Shown here piece by piece: positions 19,303-27,963 of a stretch of 32,854 nt of DNA (position 1 is the first letter of the stretch; every line of letters begins with the position of its first letter). The notes under the pieces were generated by a model. That model saw nothing but the letters and a program-made list of their open reading frames with translations, was not told the origin of the DNA and made no database searches. The stretch covers positions 5,281,159 through 5,314,012 of the forward strand of contig NZ_CP013141.1 in NCBI RefSeq assembly GCF_001442535.1, given 5' to 3'. The position numbers and the translations under genes are program-made. The DNA is from Lysobacter antibioticus. GTDB lineage: Bacteria; Pseudomonadota; Gammaproteobacteria; Xanthomonadales; Xanthomonadaceae.

Positions 19303-20669
19303 GTACGGACGCCGACCGCCCCGGCGCTGTCGGCCCCGGCTCGCGCGACGCCATCGCCACTACCGCCCAAACGCCGGCCGCGGCGCCCGCTCCGACGGCC
19401 ACTCCGGCGGTCACTCCGGCGGCCACTCCGGCAATTGGCGCCGCGCAGTTGCTGCGCAATCCGGGCTTCGTCGGCCTGCTGGTGTATCGCTTGCTCGGCA
19501 TGCTGTCCTACCAGATCGTCGCGGTCACGGTCGGCTGGCATGTCTACGAAATCACCCACGACGCGCTCGCGCTCGGCCTGATCGGCCTGACCGAGGTCAT
19601 CCCCTACTTCTGCTTCGCCCTGTTCGCCGGCTATGCGGTCGATCACCTGCCGCGGCGCAAGCTCGGCCTGTTCGCTTGCCTCGGCTTGCTGCTGACGACG
19701 CTGATGCTCGCCGGCGTCGCCAGCGGCCACCTGCCGACCGGCGCGTTCGGTTTCGGCACTTTGACCATCTACGCGGCGATCGCCGTCAACGGCGTGGTCC
19801 GCGCCTTCCTTGCGCCGGTCTACATGTCGCTGTTCGCGCGCGTGCTCAAGCGCGAGCATTACGCGCGCGGCGCCGGCGTCAGCAGCGTGGTCATGCAGAC
19901 CGGGCTGGTGCTCGGCCCGGCCATGGGCGGCGCGCTGGTCGCCTGGGGCGGCAAGACCTCCGCGTACCTGGTCGCGGCCGGCTTCGCCCTGGCGGCGGCG
20001 ATCGCGATCATCTCTCTGCGCGTGACCGAACCGCCGGCGCCGGCCGAACGTGCGCCGGTGTTCAAGAGCATCGGCGAAGGCCTGCGCTTCGTCTTCAATA
20101 ATCAGGTGGTACTGGGCGCACAGGCGCTGGACATGTTTTCGGTGCTGTTCGGCGGCGCGGTGGCGCTGTTGCCGGCCTTCATCAACGACATCCTGCACTA
20201 CGGCCCGGAAGCCCTGGGCGTGCTGCGCGCGGCGCCGGCCGCCGGCGCGGTGCTGATCGGGCTGTGGCTGGCCAAGCACCCGCCGCAGAAGAACGCCGGC
20301 CACCTGCTGCTGTACGCGGTGGCGGGGTTCGGCCTGTGCATCATCGGCTTCGCCCTGTCGCGGCAGTTCTGGCTGTCGGCGGCGATGCTGATGCTGTCGG
20401 GCATGTGCGACGGCGTTTCGGTGGTGCTGCGCTCGACCATCCTGCAACTGTCCACGCCCGACGAAATGCGCGGCCGGGTCTCGTCGATCAACGGCATCTT
20501 CATCGGCTCCTCGAACGAGCTCGGCGCGTTCGAGTCCGGCCTGGCGGCGCGCCTGATGGGCCTGGTGCCGTCGGTGATCTTCGGCGGCTGCATGACCCTG
20601 GCGGTGGTCGGGGCGACCGCGAAACTGGCGCCGAAGCTGCGCCGGCTGGACCTGCGCGACCTGCAGTGA
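19299..20669 (+). CDS. MFS transporter (EntS/MFS_3-like exporter)
   Basis: A 456-aa inner-membrane protein with about 12 hydrophobic segments, in the MFS branch of EntS-type exporters. Visible features are VTVGWHVYEITHDALALGLIGL in TM1-2, the loop 2-3 motif AVDHLPRRKLG, ARGAGVSSVVMQTGLVLGPAMGG around TM4-5 and DEMRGRVSSINGIFIGSSNELGAFESG near TM10. The start is taken as GTG at 19299, overlapping the sufE stop (GTGA), since no ATG lies between it and the first membrane segment. This gives an N-terminal tail of about 50 residues rich in Ala, Thr and Pro, partly a tandem repeat (ATPAVTPAATPA). The substrate is unknown; relatives export siderophores or drugs. The end lies 18 nt from the convergent gene at 20688. 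Confidence 0.88.
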   Translation: MSTDADRPGAVGPGSRDAIATTAQTPAAAPAPTATPAVTPAATPAIGAAQLLRNPGFVGLLVYRLLGMLSYQIVAVTVGWHVYEITHDALALGLIGLTEVIPYFCFALFAGYAVDHLPRRKLGLFACLGLLLTTLMLAGVASGHLPTGAFGFGTLTIYAAIAVNGVVRAFLAPVYMSLFARVLKREHYARGAGVSSVVMQTGLVLGPAMGGALVAWGGKTSAYLVAAGFALAAAIAIISLRVTEPPAPAERAPVFKSIGEGLRFVFNNQVVLGAQALDMFSVLFGGAVALLPAFINDILHYGPEALGVLRAAPAAGAVLIGLWLAKHPPQKNAGHLLLYAVAGFGLCIIGFALSRQFWLSAAMLMLSGMCDGVSVVLRSTILQLSTPDEMRGRVSSINGIFIGSSNELGAFESGLAARLMGLVPSVIFGGCMTLAVVGATAKLAPKLRRLDLRDLQ

Positions 20670-20687
20670 AGCCGCGCCGCGGCCGGA

Positions 20688-21044
20688 TCAATCGCTGCGC
20701 AGTCTGACCCGGCGACTCTCCGCTTCGGGATGCTCCGCTGCGTCGGCGCGCGGCGCGGGTTTGCGCAGGGCCGCCGCGACCGCGGCGACCAGGGCGATCA
20801 GGCCGTTCAACGCCACCGCGGCGACTGTCACCAGCACGTCGCCATAGCTGCCGGCAGCGCTGGGCTCGGCATCGAGGTTGGCCAAGTACCAGACGCCCAA
20901 GCCGATCAGCGGCGAGCCGAGCACCAGGCTGAGAACGAACAAGGCCGAACCGGCGACGCGGTTGAAGCCATACGACAGCCGCCACAGCAAGACGTTGAGG
21001 CCGATGATCGACACCGGTGCGGCCAGTAACAGCAGATCGTCCAT
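20688..21044 (-). CDS. small inner-membrane protein of unknown function
   Basis: 118 aa beginning MDDLLLLAAPVSIIGLNVLL. It has three likely membrane segments, about residues 3-20, 28-52 (ALFVLSLVLGSPLIGLGVWYL) and 70-95 (VLVTVAAVALNGLIALVAAV), and a charged C-terminal tail rich in Arg and Glu. The frame is open further upstream, but those codons encode an Arg-rich stretch, so the ATG at 21044 before the first hydrophobic segment is chosen. No family recognised. It is convergent with the MFS gene with 18 nt between stops. Its upstream region lies beyond the DksA terminator, so it probably has its own promoter in 21045-21207. Confidence 0.7.
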   Translation of the reverse strand: MDDLLLLAAPVSIIGLNVLLWRLSYGFNRVAGSALFVLSLVLGSPLIGLGVWYLANLDAEPSAAGSYGDVLVTVAAVALNGLIALVAAVAAALRKPAPRADAAEHPEAESRRVRLRSD

Positions 21045-21207
21045 GAATCGTCGCCGGTGATGCAGTGGCCGCCACGGTAGCACCGTCTCGCCGGCGCGGC
21101 AGTAGCCGGCCGCTGTCGCCGCCACCGCGGCCGAGCGCCGCGCGGGCGCGACCCGAGCGTGCCGGACCGACGCGGCTCGCATCGCAAGCGACGGCCCAAA
21201 ACGAAAA

Positions 21208-21225
21208 GCCCCGCTTGCGCGGGGC
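21208..21225 (-). terminator. rho-independent terminator of dksA
   Basis: GCCCCGC, 4-nt loop, GCGGGGC: a perfect 7-bp stem. On the minus strand it is followed by TTTTCGTTTTGG, a U-rich tail, and it sits 29 nt after the dksA stop. The plus-strand side has CTTTC only. Confidence 0.85.
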
Positions 21226-21254
21226 CTTTCGTGATGCGGGACGGAAGCGACGGT

Positions 21255-22358
21255 TCAGTCGCCCATCTGCTTCTGCAGATGTTCCCAACGCTCCTGGGCG
21301 TCGATGGTGCGCTCGGCGGTCAGGCGCGCCTCCAGGCGCTCCAGGCCGATTTCTTCGCCGGTGTCGACGCAGAAACCGTAGTCGCCGGAATCCACGCGCT
21401 TGAGGGTGCTGTCGATCTTGCTGATCAGCTTGCGGTAACGGTCGCGGGTGCGAAGCTCGAGCGAGTTTTCGGTCTCGCGCGTGGCGCGCTCGGCCTCGTC
21501 GCCGACATCGCGCACTTCGTCCTTGAGGTTCTCGATGGTCTGCTTCGACTCTTCGACCAGGTCGGTACGCCACTGCAACAGACGCTGGCGGAAGTACTCC
21601 AGCTGCAGCGGGCTCATGTATTCCTCGTCCGACGCCGGCTTGTAGCCTTCCGGCACGAGCGGACGGCCCGTCGCCGGGTCGTTCTTGTAGGGCACGACCT
21701 TGACCTTGGTTTTCGGTGCGGGGGTTTGTTGAGTCTTGGCGGTGACGGCCACGGCGACCTTGCCGGCCGGGCGCACGACCGGAGCGGCGGTGGTTGTCGC
21801 GGGCTTGCCCGCGGAATTTTTGCTGGATGCTGTCTGGGTCACTGTGTTCTTGCTTTGGTCGGAGATGCTGACGACCTGCGTCGGGGCGGCCTTGGAGGGC
21901 GGCGACGATGCGGGCTGCTTGTCGGCAGGCTTGGCTGCGGGCTTCACAGCTTCGGGCTTTTTCACTTCAGTTTTTTTAAGCTCGGGCTTCTTGGCTCCGC
22001 TGTCCTTGCCTGCCGCGGATTTCTTGGCCGGTGCCGCGGGCACCGCCTTCTTCGCCGGAACCGCCGGCTTGGCGGCCGGCTTGTTCGCGGCCGGAGCCTT
22101 GGCAGGCGCCGTCTTCTTCGCGGGCGCGGCCTTCTTGGCCGCTGGTTTGCTCGGCGTGGCTTTCTTGACTGCTGCCGTCTTGGTCGCCGCGGGCCTGCTC
22201 GCAGGCTTCTTGGCCGCGGGCGTCTTGACCGCAGGCTTCTTGGCGACCGCCTTCTTCGGCGCAGGCTTGGCCACGGGTTTGGCCACCTTCTTAGCGGCCG
22301 GCTTGACGGTCTTCTTGGCGGCCTTGGCGGCCTTCTTCGCAGGTTTTTTCACTGCCAC
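21255..22358 (-). CDS. dksA: DksA-type RNA polymerase regulator with a histone-H1-like N-terminal tail
   Basis: 367 aa. Residues about 243-367 align along their length with E. coli DksA ([49 protein letters not shown]), the secondary-channel RNA polymerase factor that works with ppGpp. Residues 1-220 are a disordered tail of Lys/Ala/Pro repeats (PAKKA, KKPA), like histone H1 or bacterial H1-like DNA-binding tails. Two core features deviate. Of the four zinc cysteines only Cys330 remains; the others are Thr333, Thr351 and Ala354. The coiled-coil tip motif DxxDxA reads D287-EA-E290-R-A292, with Asp74 of E. coli replaced by Glu. The start is GTG at 22358, with GAAGGA about 10 nt upstream; a second GTG lies two codons later. 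A terminator follows. Confidence 0.93.
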   Translation of the reverse strand: MAVKKPAKKAAKAAKKTVKPAAKKVAKPVAKPAPKKAVAKKPAVKTPAAKKPASRPAATKTAAVKKATPSKPAAKKAAPAKKTAPAKAPAANKPAAKPAVPAKKAVPAAPAKKSAAGKDSGAKKPELKKTEVKKPEAVKPAAKPADKQPASSPPSKAAPTQVVSISDQSKNTVTQTASSKNSAGKPATTTAAPVVRPAGKVAVAVTAKTQQTPAPKTKVKVVPYKNDPATGRPLVPEGYKPASDEEYMSPLQLEYFRQRLLQWRTDLVEESKQTIENLKDEVRDVGDEAERATRETENSLELRTRDRYRKLISKIDSTLKRVDSGDYGFCVDTGEEIGLERLEARLTAERTIDAQERWEHLQKQMGD

Positions 22359-22704
22359 GAGCGGCTTGTCCTTCTATTCCCTGAGGGCGCCCCCGGACGC
22401 GGTCCAGGAGCTTCGCGGGCCAAGCATGACCCACCCGGTCATCAAATGCACATGCGTTCGACGACCGCAAGTGAAATCCGACATTACGCCGGTTTTCGCC
22501 CGGTCCGAGCAAACATGGCGGCTTCGCTTCCACGCCGCGCGGACCTTCGTCTTGCACTTGCCTTGTTTGGGGAAAGCGCGCTGTTATACCCTGCTGCGGC
22601 ACCCGCGGCAACCGCGCGAAATACCCGGCCAAACGCAATGCCCGCGGGTCTATCCAGCGCCCCGGCCCTGTCTTAGTCCCTACCGTTGCCGGCATGAAGG
22701 AAAC
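22359..22704. other. divergent intergenic region between dksA and yidD
   Basis: 346 nt without a convincing gene, noticeably less GC-rich than its surroundings. It must contain the promoters of dksA (-) and yidD (+). A candidate plus-strand promoter is listed separately; for dksA no clear -35/-10 pair stands out. No long repeat or riboswitch-like fold was recognised. Confidence 0.5.
22563..22590 (+). promoter_or_regulatory. candidate sigma-70 promoter for yidD-pyrC
   Basis: TTGTTT at 22563-22568, a 16-nt spacer and TATACC at 22585-22590, preceded by TG (TGTTATACC) as in an extended -10. It would give a leader of roughly 110 nt before the yidD GTG at 22705. Based on sequence match only. Confidence 0.35.
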
Positions 22705-22953
22705 GTGATCGACCGCCTGCTCATCGCCCTGCTTCATGGCTACAAACGTTGGATCAGTCCGATGTTAGGCCAGCGCTGCCGCTTCTATCCCAGTTGCTCC
22801 TCGTACTCGATGCAGGCCATCGAGCGCTTCGGCGCGCTCAAGGGCAGCTGGCTCACGGTCCGGCGCATCGCGCGCTGCCATCCCCTGCACCCCGGCGGGC
22901 ACGATCCGGTGCCGCCCCTGGAACCTGGAAAGCACTCATGTCATCGACACTGA
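22705..22953 (+). CDS. yidD: membrane protein insertion efficiency factor YidD
   Basis: A small 82-aa peripheral inner-membrane protein thought to assist YidC-dependent membrane insertion. It has the family hallmark: an N-terminal amphipathic segment ([20 protein letters not shown]) and the cysteine motif [19 protein letters not shown], then [14 protein letters not shown]. The start is GTG at 22705 with GAAGGA six nt upstream. yidD usually sits in the rnpA-yidC-trmE locus near the origin; here it is placed before dihydroorotase instead, and its 3' end overlaps pyrC by 16 nt. The C-terminal GKHSCHRH is encoded in the overlap. Confidence 0.95.
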   Translation: MIDRLLIALLHGYKRWISPMLGQRCRFYPSCSSYSMQAIERFGALKGSWLTVRRIARCHPLHPGGHDPVPPLEPGKHSCHRH

Positions 22954-24269
22954 TCGTCAACGCCCGCCTGGTCAACGAAGGACGCGAGTACGACGGCGAC
23001 CTGCGCATCGAGGACGGCCGCATCGCCCAGATCGGCAGCGGCCTGGCCGCGCGCGGCAACGAAACCGTGGTCGACGCCCGGGGCCGGCGCCTGCTGCCGG
23101 GCATGATCGACGACCAGGTTCACTTCCGTGAACCGGGCCTGGAGTACAAGGCCGACATGGCGACCGAGTCGGCCGCGGCGGTCGCCGGCGGCCTGACCAC
23201 GTTCATGGACATGCCCAACACCAATCCCCCGACCCTGGATGCGCAGGCGCTGGAGGACAAATACCGCCGCGCCGCCGGCCGCGCCTGGGGCAATTACGGC
23301 TTCTACCTGGGCGCCAGCAACGACAACCTGGCGGCGATCCAGACCCTGGACCCGCGCACGGCGCCCGGTGTGAAAGTGTTCATGGGCGCCTCGACCGGCA
23401 ACATGCTGGTCGACGATCCGGTCACCCTCGACGCGATCTTCCGCGACGTGCCGACGCCGATCATCACCCACTGCGAAGACACACCGATGATCGACGCCGA
23501 ACTGGCGCGCTACAAAGCACAGTATGGCGACGACATTCCGGCCCGCTTCCATCCCGACATCCGCTCGCGCGAGGCCTGCAAGAAATCCACCGAGCTGGCG
23601 ATCTCGCTGGCGCGCCGGCACGGCACCCGCCTGCACGTGCTGCACATCAGCACCGCCGACGAGTTGGCGCTGTTCGAAGCCGGCCCGATCGAAGGCAAGC
23701 GCATCACCGCCGAGACCTGCATCCACTTCCTGCGCTTCGACCGCGACGACTACGAGAAGCTCGGCCACCTGATCAAGTGCAATCCGGCGATCAAAGACCC
23801 GGCCGACCGCGAGGCGCTGATCCGCGCGGTGGCCGGCGACGTCATCGACGTGCTCGCCACCGACCACGCCCCGCACACCCTGGAAGAAAAGGCCCGCCCC
23901 TACACCGGCGCGCCGAGCGGCCTGCCCTTGGTGCAGTTCGCGCTCAACGCCGCACTGGAATTGGTCCACGAAGGCCACTTGACCACCGCCCAGGTGGTCG
24001 ACAAGTTCGCCCACGCGCCGGCCAAGCTGTTCGACGTCGACCGGCGCGGCTTCCTGCGCGAGGGCTATGCCGCCGACCTGGTGCTGATCGACGACACGCC
24101 CTACACGGTGCAGCGCGAGGACGTGCTGTCCAAGTGCGGCTGGTCGCCGTTCGAGGGCCGCACCTTCCATTCGCGGATCGCCTCGACCTGGGTCAACGGC
24201 GTGCTGGCCTGGGACGGCAGCGCCCTAGTCGGCGCACCTAACGGACAACGCCTGGCGTTCAATCGATGA
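22938..24269 (+). CDS. pyrC: dihydroorotase
   Basis: Cyclic amidohydrolase that closes N-carbamoyl-aspartate to dihydroorotate in pyrimidine synthesis. At 443 aa it is of the long (class I-like) type rather than the roughly 350-aa E. coli PyrC. Metal-site motifs are QVHFREPG (HxR near residue 57), [10 protein letters not shown] (the Lys position that is carboxylated in related hydantoinases), [14 protein letters not shown] and LATDHAPHT. Allantoinase and hydantoinase are close relatives, but FREPG and [10 protein letters not shown] fit dihydroorotase best. The start [15 protein letters not shown] overlaps yidD; the stop overlaps the next gene as ATGA. Carbamoyl aspartate and the carbamoyl-phosphate-using argF' lie in the same window but in separate units. 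Confidence 0.93.
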   Translation: MSSTLIVNARLVNEGREYDGDLRIEDGRIAQIGSGLAARGNETVVDARGRRLLPGMIDDQVHFREPGLEYKADMATESAAAVAGGLTTFMDMPNTNPPTLDAQALEDKYRRAAGRAWGNYGFYLGASNDNLAAIQTLDPRTAPGVKVFMGASTGNMLVDDPVTLDAIFRDVPTPIITHCEDTPMIDAELARYKAQYGDDIPARFHPDIRSREACKKSTELAISLARRHGTRLHVLHISTADELALFEAGPIEGKRITAETCIHFLRFDRDDYEKLGHLIKCNPAIKDPADREALIRAVAGDVIDVLATDHAPHTLEEKARPYTGAPSGLPLVQFALNAALELVHEGHLTTAQVVDKFAHAPAKLFDVDRRGFLREGYAADLVLIDDTPYTVQREDVLSKCGWSPFEGRTFHSRIASTWVNGVLAWDGSALVGAPNGQRLAFNR

Positions 24270-25159
24270 GAGCAGTGCTGGCAGGGTCGATGTTGGTTGT
24301 GGCGTGGCTGGTGCCGGTGGCCTTCGCCGGTGCGCAAACCGTCCCGGTCGCGGCGCCGGCACGCGCGCCGGCCGACACCCGCATCGTGTTTCCGCCGGCG
24401 GTGCAACAGGGCGCGCTGGTGATCGGCAAGGTTCCGGCCGGCAGCGTCGTGCGCTACGGCGAGCGCGTCCTGCGCACCACCGGCTACGGCACCGTGGTGT
24501 TCGGCGTCGGCCGCGAGGCCAGCGGGACGCTGGCCTTGCAGGTCGAAACCGCGCCGGGCCGGGTCGACACCGTGCGCATCGCGGTGACGCCGCGCGATTT
24601 CCCGACCGAATACATCCAGGGCGTGCCGCCCAAGACCGTCAACCCGCCGCCTGAGATCGCCGCGCGCATCGAGCGCGAGCAGGCCGAAGTCACCGCCGCG
24701 CGCGCCCGCGACGACGACCGCGCCGATTTCGCCCAGCCCTTCGTCTGGCCGGTGCGCGGCCGCATCAGCGGCCGTTTCGGCAACCAGCGCGTCTACAACG
24801 GCCAGAAAGGCTCCGGCCATTCCGGCATGGACATCGCCGCGCCGACCGGCACCGCGATCGTGGCGCCGGCCGCCGGCGTGGTCACCTTCGCCAAGCCCGG
24901 TCTGTACCTGACCGGCGGCACCGTGCTGCTCGACCACGGCCACGGCGTCAGCTCGAATTTCCTGCACCTGTCGCGCATCGACGTCAAAGTCGGCGATCGC
25001 GTCGCCCAGGGCCAGACCCTCGGCGCGGTCGGCGCAACCGGGCGCGCGACCGGCCCGCACCTGCACTGGGGCATGAACTGGTTCGACGTGCGGGTCGATC
25101 CGCTGCTGGTGTTGGAACGCGGGCAAGCGACCCAGGCGGCGAAAACGCCGGCGCTGTAG
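24266..25159 (+). CDS. M23 (LytM-type) metallopeptidase
   Basis: An exported zinc endopeptidase or LytM-like protein acting on peptidoglycan. 297 aa: signal peptide at 1-23 ([20 protein letters not shown]), an N-terminal beta-rich domain at about 37-110 (IVFPPAVQQGALVIGKVPAG), a charged helical linker (IAARIEREQAEVTAARARDD) and the M23 domain at about 160-285. Zinc and catalytic residues are all present: His185 and Asp189 in GHSGMDIAAPTG, His234 in NFLHLS, and His265 and His267 in GPHLHWGMNW. It is therefore likely an active enzyme and not an EnvC-type activator. Its ATG overlaps the pyrC stop (ATGA). It ends 14 nt from the convergent gene at 25174 with no obvious terminator. Confidence 0.93.
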   Translation: MRAVLAGSMLVVAWLVPVAFAGAQTVPVAAPARAPADTRIVFPPAVQQGALVIGKVPAGSVVRYGERVLRTTGYGTVVFGVGREASGTLALQVETAPGRVDTVRIAVTPRDFPTEYIQGVPPKTVNPPPEIAARIEREQAEVTAARARDDDRADFAQPFVWPVRGRISGRFGNQRVYNGQKGSGHSGMDIAAPTGTAIVAPAAGVVTFAKPGLYLTGGTVLLDHGHGVSSNFLHLSRIDVKVGDRVAQGQTLGAVGATGRATGPHLHWGMNWFDVRVDPLLVLERGQATQAAKTPAL

Positions 25160-25173
25160 AACGTATACGGCGC

Positions 25174-26034
25174 TCAGACCGCGCCGGGCGCCGGATACAG
25201 GCGGCCGAGCGGCTCGTAGGACGGCGAGCGTTCCAGCTCGCACAGGCGCAGCCACTTCGGATTCGGCTGGCGCGGCCCCGCCGCAAGCAGGCCGGCGCCG
25301 GTCGAAATCAGGCCGAGCCGCGAACGCGCCGCGGTCACGGCGATGTAGAAATCGCCGTCGTCGACGCCCGCGTCGCCGTCGAACGAGGGCAACGCGCGGC
25401 GTTCCTCGGGCAACCACGGCGCGATCTGCAGCCACAGCGCCGGCCAGTCGATGTGCGGGAACGGCGCGGCGCGCGCCGCCATCGGGGTCAGCTGCGGCGC
25501 CAGACGCCCCGGCGGCTGCACCGGGTTCTCGGCGAAACAGCGGTAGACGAATTCGCTCGCGGTCATCGCATCGGCGCCGGCGCGGGCGACGCGCTGCAAG
25601 GCTTCGTACAGCACGCGGCGCAAGGCCGGTTGCGGCGGCAGCTCGCGCTCGCGTACCGCCGCCAGCACGCCGAGCGCGCGCAAAGGGTCGCCGGCATAGT
25701 TCGGCCGGCGCAAGGACAAGGCATGCGCGAGCACGGCGATGCGGTCGTTGTCCTGCAAATCCTCGCCCTGCCCCGACAAGGGGCGGCGCACGTCGACCGC
25801 GACCACATCGGCCGCACCCAGGCGTTCGTCCAAGGCCGGTTCGACCACGCCGCCGGCGCCGAAATCGATCACGCAACCGGCGCGGCCGACCAACAGCACA
25901 TGGTCGTAGTCGCTGTCGCCGAACCAGGTGGTCAACGTCGCCAGTTCGTTGCGGCTGCGCATCAGCAACAGGTCGCCGGTGCGCAACTGCGCGGCCGAGA
26001 CCGCGGCCAAGCCCGCGCCGTCCGGCGGATTCAT
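25174..26034 (-). CDS. YiiX-like permuted papain-fold protein, probably inactive
   Basis: 286 aa, no signal peptide. The N-terminus has the YiiX/permuted NlpC-P60 pattern: LRTGDLLLMRS (about 17-27) and SDYDHVLLVGRAG with His45 as the probable catalytic His. In this family the nucleophile follows later in a (C)SELV-like motif. Here MTASEFVYRCF at 157-167 aligns well but has Ala159 in the Cys position; Cys166 in the same helix is not at the expected place. If the alignment is right the protein is a pseudoenzyme or uses another nucleophile. The C-terminal third (about 190-286) matches nothing I recognise. Its start overlaps the diguanylate cyclase stop as ATGA, so the two are made together. Confidence 0.72.
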   Translation of the reverse strand: MNPPDGAGLAAVSAAQLRTGDLLLMRSRNELATLTTWFGDSDYDHVLLVGRAGCVIDFGAGGVVEPALDERLGAADVVAVDVRRPLSGQGEDLQDNDRIAVLAHALSLRRPNYAGDPLRALGVLAAVRERELPPQPALRRVLYEALQRVARAGADAMTASEFVYRCFAENPVQPPGRLAPQLTPMAARAAPFPHIDWPALWLQIAPWLPEERRALPSFDGDAGVDDGDFYIAVTAARSRLGLISTGAGLLAAGPRQPNPKWLRLCELERSPSYEPLGRLYPAPGAV

Positions 26035-27749
26035 GACACGACCTCGCGCTCGGGCGCGACGCTGTGGCCGGTGACGCGGTCGCGCCCGGCCGACTTGCTC
26101 GCATACAAGGCGGCGTCGGCGCGTTCGAGCAACTGCTCCGGGGTTTCGCCGGTGCGCAGCTCGGCCACGCCGAGGCTCAGGCTGACCGGCAACAGGCGGC
26201 CGTCGATCGACAGCGGGCTGCCGCTGACCGATTCGCGCAGATGCTCGGCGACCCGGATCGCGTCGCGCAAATACGTGTCGGCCAACACCACCAGCACTTC
26301 GTCGCCGCCGTAACGGCCGAACAGATCGTAGGCGCGCAGACGGTTGCGGGTGCGCAGCGAAACGATGCGCAGGGTTTCGTCGCCGACGCGGTGGCCGTGT
26401 TCGTCGTTGATGCGCTTGAAGTGGTCGATGTCGAAGAACACCACCGACAAGGGCCGGTGCGAACGGTGCGCGCTTTCGACCGCGCCGCGCAGGCTTTGCG
26501 AGATCGCCGCGCGCGTCATCGCCCCGGTCAGGCTGTCGTAGGTGGCCAGGCGGTTGGCGGTGTCGCGGTCGCGCCGCAGCTGTTGCAGTTTCGAGGTCAG
26601 GCCCAGCAGCAGGCCGAGCCCGCCGAAGGCCAGGCCGACCGGGAAGGAATACTCCAGCCAGGCGTACTCCGGCCACCACTCGTGATTGGCGCCGACCAGG
26701 ACCACCAGCAGCACCATCAGCGGCGACCACGCCAGCAACAGAAAATACGCCTCGCGCTGGCGCCGCCAGATCGCCACCACGGTGCAGTACAGCACCAGCG
26801 CGATCACCAGCAGCAGGTTGAGATTGCCGAACAGCGCGCTGTGCTTCCAGGTCTTGAACAACGACACCAGCAACAGCGCGCCGAGCGAGACGCTGCAGTA
26901 GTCGAGGATGCGCGCGACCTTCGGCTGGGTGGTGCGCAAGCCGAGGAAGAAGATCAGGAAACGGATGCTGGCGAGCACCGCCGCGGTATTGAGCACGACG
27001 TTAGTGCGCCCGTCCGGGGCGATCTCGTCGAGCCAGGGGATCGCGCGCATCTCGCCGCCGTCGGCGGTCAGGGTCAGGATCTGCAGGACCAGGGTCAGGC
27101 CGAGGTAGGCATAACCGCGCTCGCGCAGGCCGGCCCAGAAGCCGAACGCGAGCACCGCCGCCACTCCCATCGCAGTCAGCACCACGCTGCGCAAGCCCAC
27201 GTGCAGCATGTCCTCGCGCTGGACCTTCGCCAGCGGCTGGATCATGACCTTGGACGGCAGCACGTCGACCGTCAGCACGCGCAGATACAGCGAGTCGCCG
27301 CGGCGCAGGCCCTTCGGCAAGGGAAAGACGATGAAGCGGGTGGAATGACTGAAGTCGGTGTCGGGGCCGTAGATCGAACGCCGCAGCGGCACCGCGTCGC
27401 CCGGGCGCCACAGTTCGATCTCGCGGCGATAGGGCCGGCTGATCACCAACTGCGGCGCATCGGATTCGGCGATGTCCTGGTCGACCGTTACCCGCCACCA
27501 CACCGGCTGGCGCCGCGGCGCCGAAATCTGGTTGCCGGCGATGCTTTCGAACTCGCGATCGAATTCGCCCCCGAGTATCCGTGCCGGCACCGGGTCCTGG
27601 CCCAGGCGGGACAGACTCAGCGACGGCGACGCATAGGAGGCGCGGCCCGGCGAAGCCAGGCCCAAGGATTGCGCCGACACGATCGTCGCCACCCACATTC
27701 CCAGCAGCACCAACAGGGTCTGCCAGGCTCGACGCGAGGGTTTCCCCAT
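26031..27749 (-). CDS. membrane diguanylate cyclase with 7TMR-DISM sensor
   Basis: Makes cyclic di-GMP from GTP in response to a periplasmic signal. The start at 27749 is chosen for GGAAGG just upstream and the signal peptide (MGKPSRRAWQTLLVLLGMWV, cut after SAQ); the frame is open upstream to 27863. 572 aa: periplasmic 7TMR-DISMED2-like beta domain at about 60-175 (WWRVTVDQDI, RRSIYGPDTDFS), about seven to eight membrane segments at 185-385, a short coiled linker, then the GGDEF domain at 400-565. Metal and substrate residues are FFDIDHFKRIND (436-449) and GGDEV at 481-485, a Val instead of the usual Phe. The inhibitory RxxD I-site is present as RAYD (472-475), so product inhibition is expected. 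Translationally coupled to the YiiX-like gene. Confidence 0.92.
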   Translation of the reverse strand: MGKPSRRAWQTLLVLLGMWVATIVSAQSLGLASPGRASYASPSLSLSRLGQDPVPARILGGEFDREFESIAGNQISAPRRQPVWWRVTVDQDIAESDAPQLVISRPYRREIELWRPGDAVPLRRSIYGPDTDFSHSTRFIVFPLPKGLRRGDSLYLRVLTVDVLPSKVMIQPLAKVQREDMLHVGLRSVVLTAMGVAAVLAFGFWAGLRERGYAYLGLTLVLQILTLTADGGEMRAIPWLDEIAPDGRTNVVLNTAAVLASIRFLIFFLGLRTTQPKVARILDYCSVSLGALLLVSLFKTWKHSALFGNLNLLLVIALVLYCTVVAIWRRQREAYFLLLAWSPLMVLLVVLVGANHEWWPEYAWLEYSFPVGLAFGGLGLLLGLTSKLQQLRRDRDTANRLATYDSLTGAMTRAAISQSLRGAVESAHRSHRPLSVVFFDIDHFKRINDEHGHRVGDETLRIVSLRTRNRLRAYDLFGRYGGDEVLVVLADTYLRDAIRVAEHLRESVSGSPLSIDGRLLPVSLSLGVAELRTGETPEQLLERADAALYASKSAGRDRVTGHSVAPEREVVS

Positions 27750-27963
27750 GCCCCTTCCGGTCACAAGTCTGGTGAACCGAGCATAGCCCATGGGCCTCGC
27801 GCTCCGGGGGAGGGGGCCGTCACGGTTTGGGCCTCGAATCTGTGCACTCGCACACGCCTCCATGCATTGCCGCAGCGATCCTGCCGCGGCTTGGAGGAGA
27901 TGCTACACGTCCGCTACGTCGCGGCGACGCCGACTATCCGTAGGACATCGCCGCCTCGCACCG

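Noticed and set aside
21045..21182. upstream extension of the small membrane protein to 164 aa
   Set aside because: The added residues are Arg/Ala-rich without membrane or family character; the ATG at 21044 before the first membrane segment is more natural.
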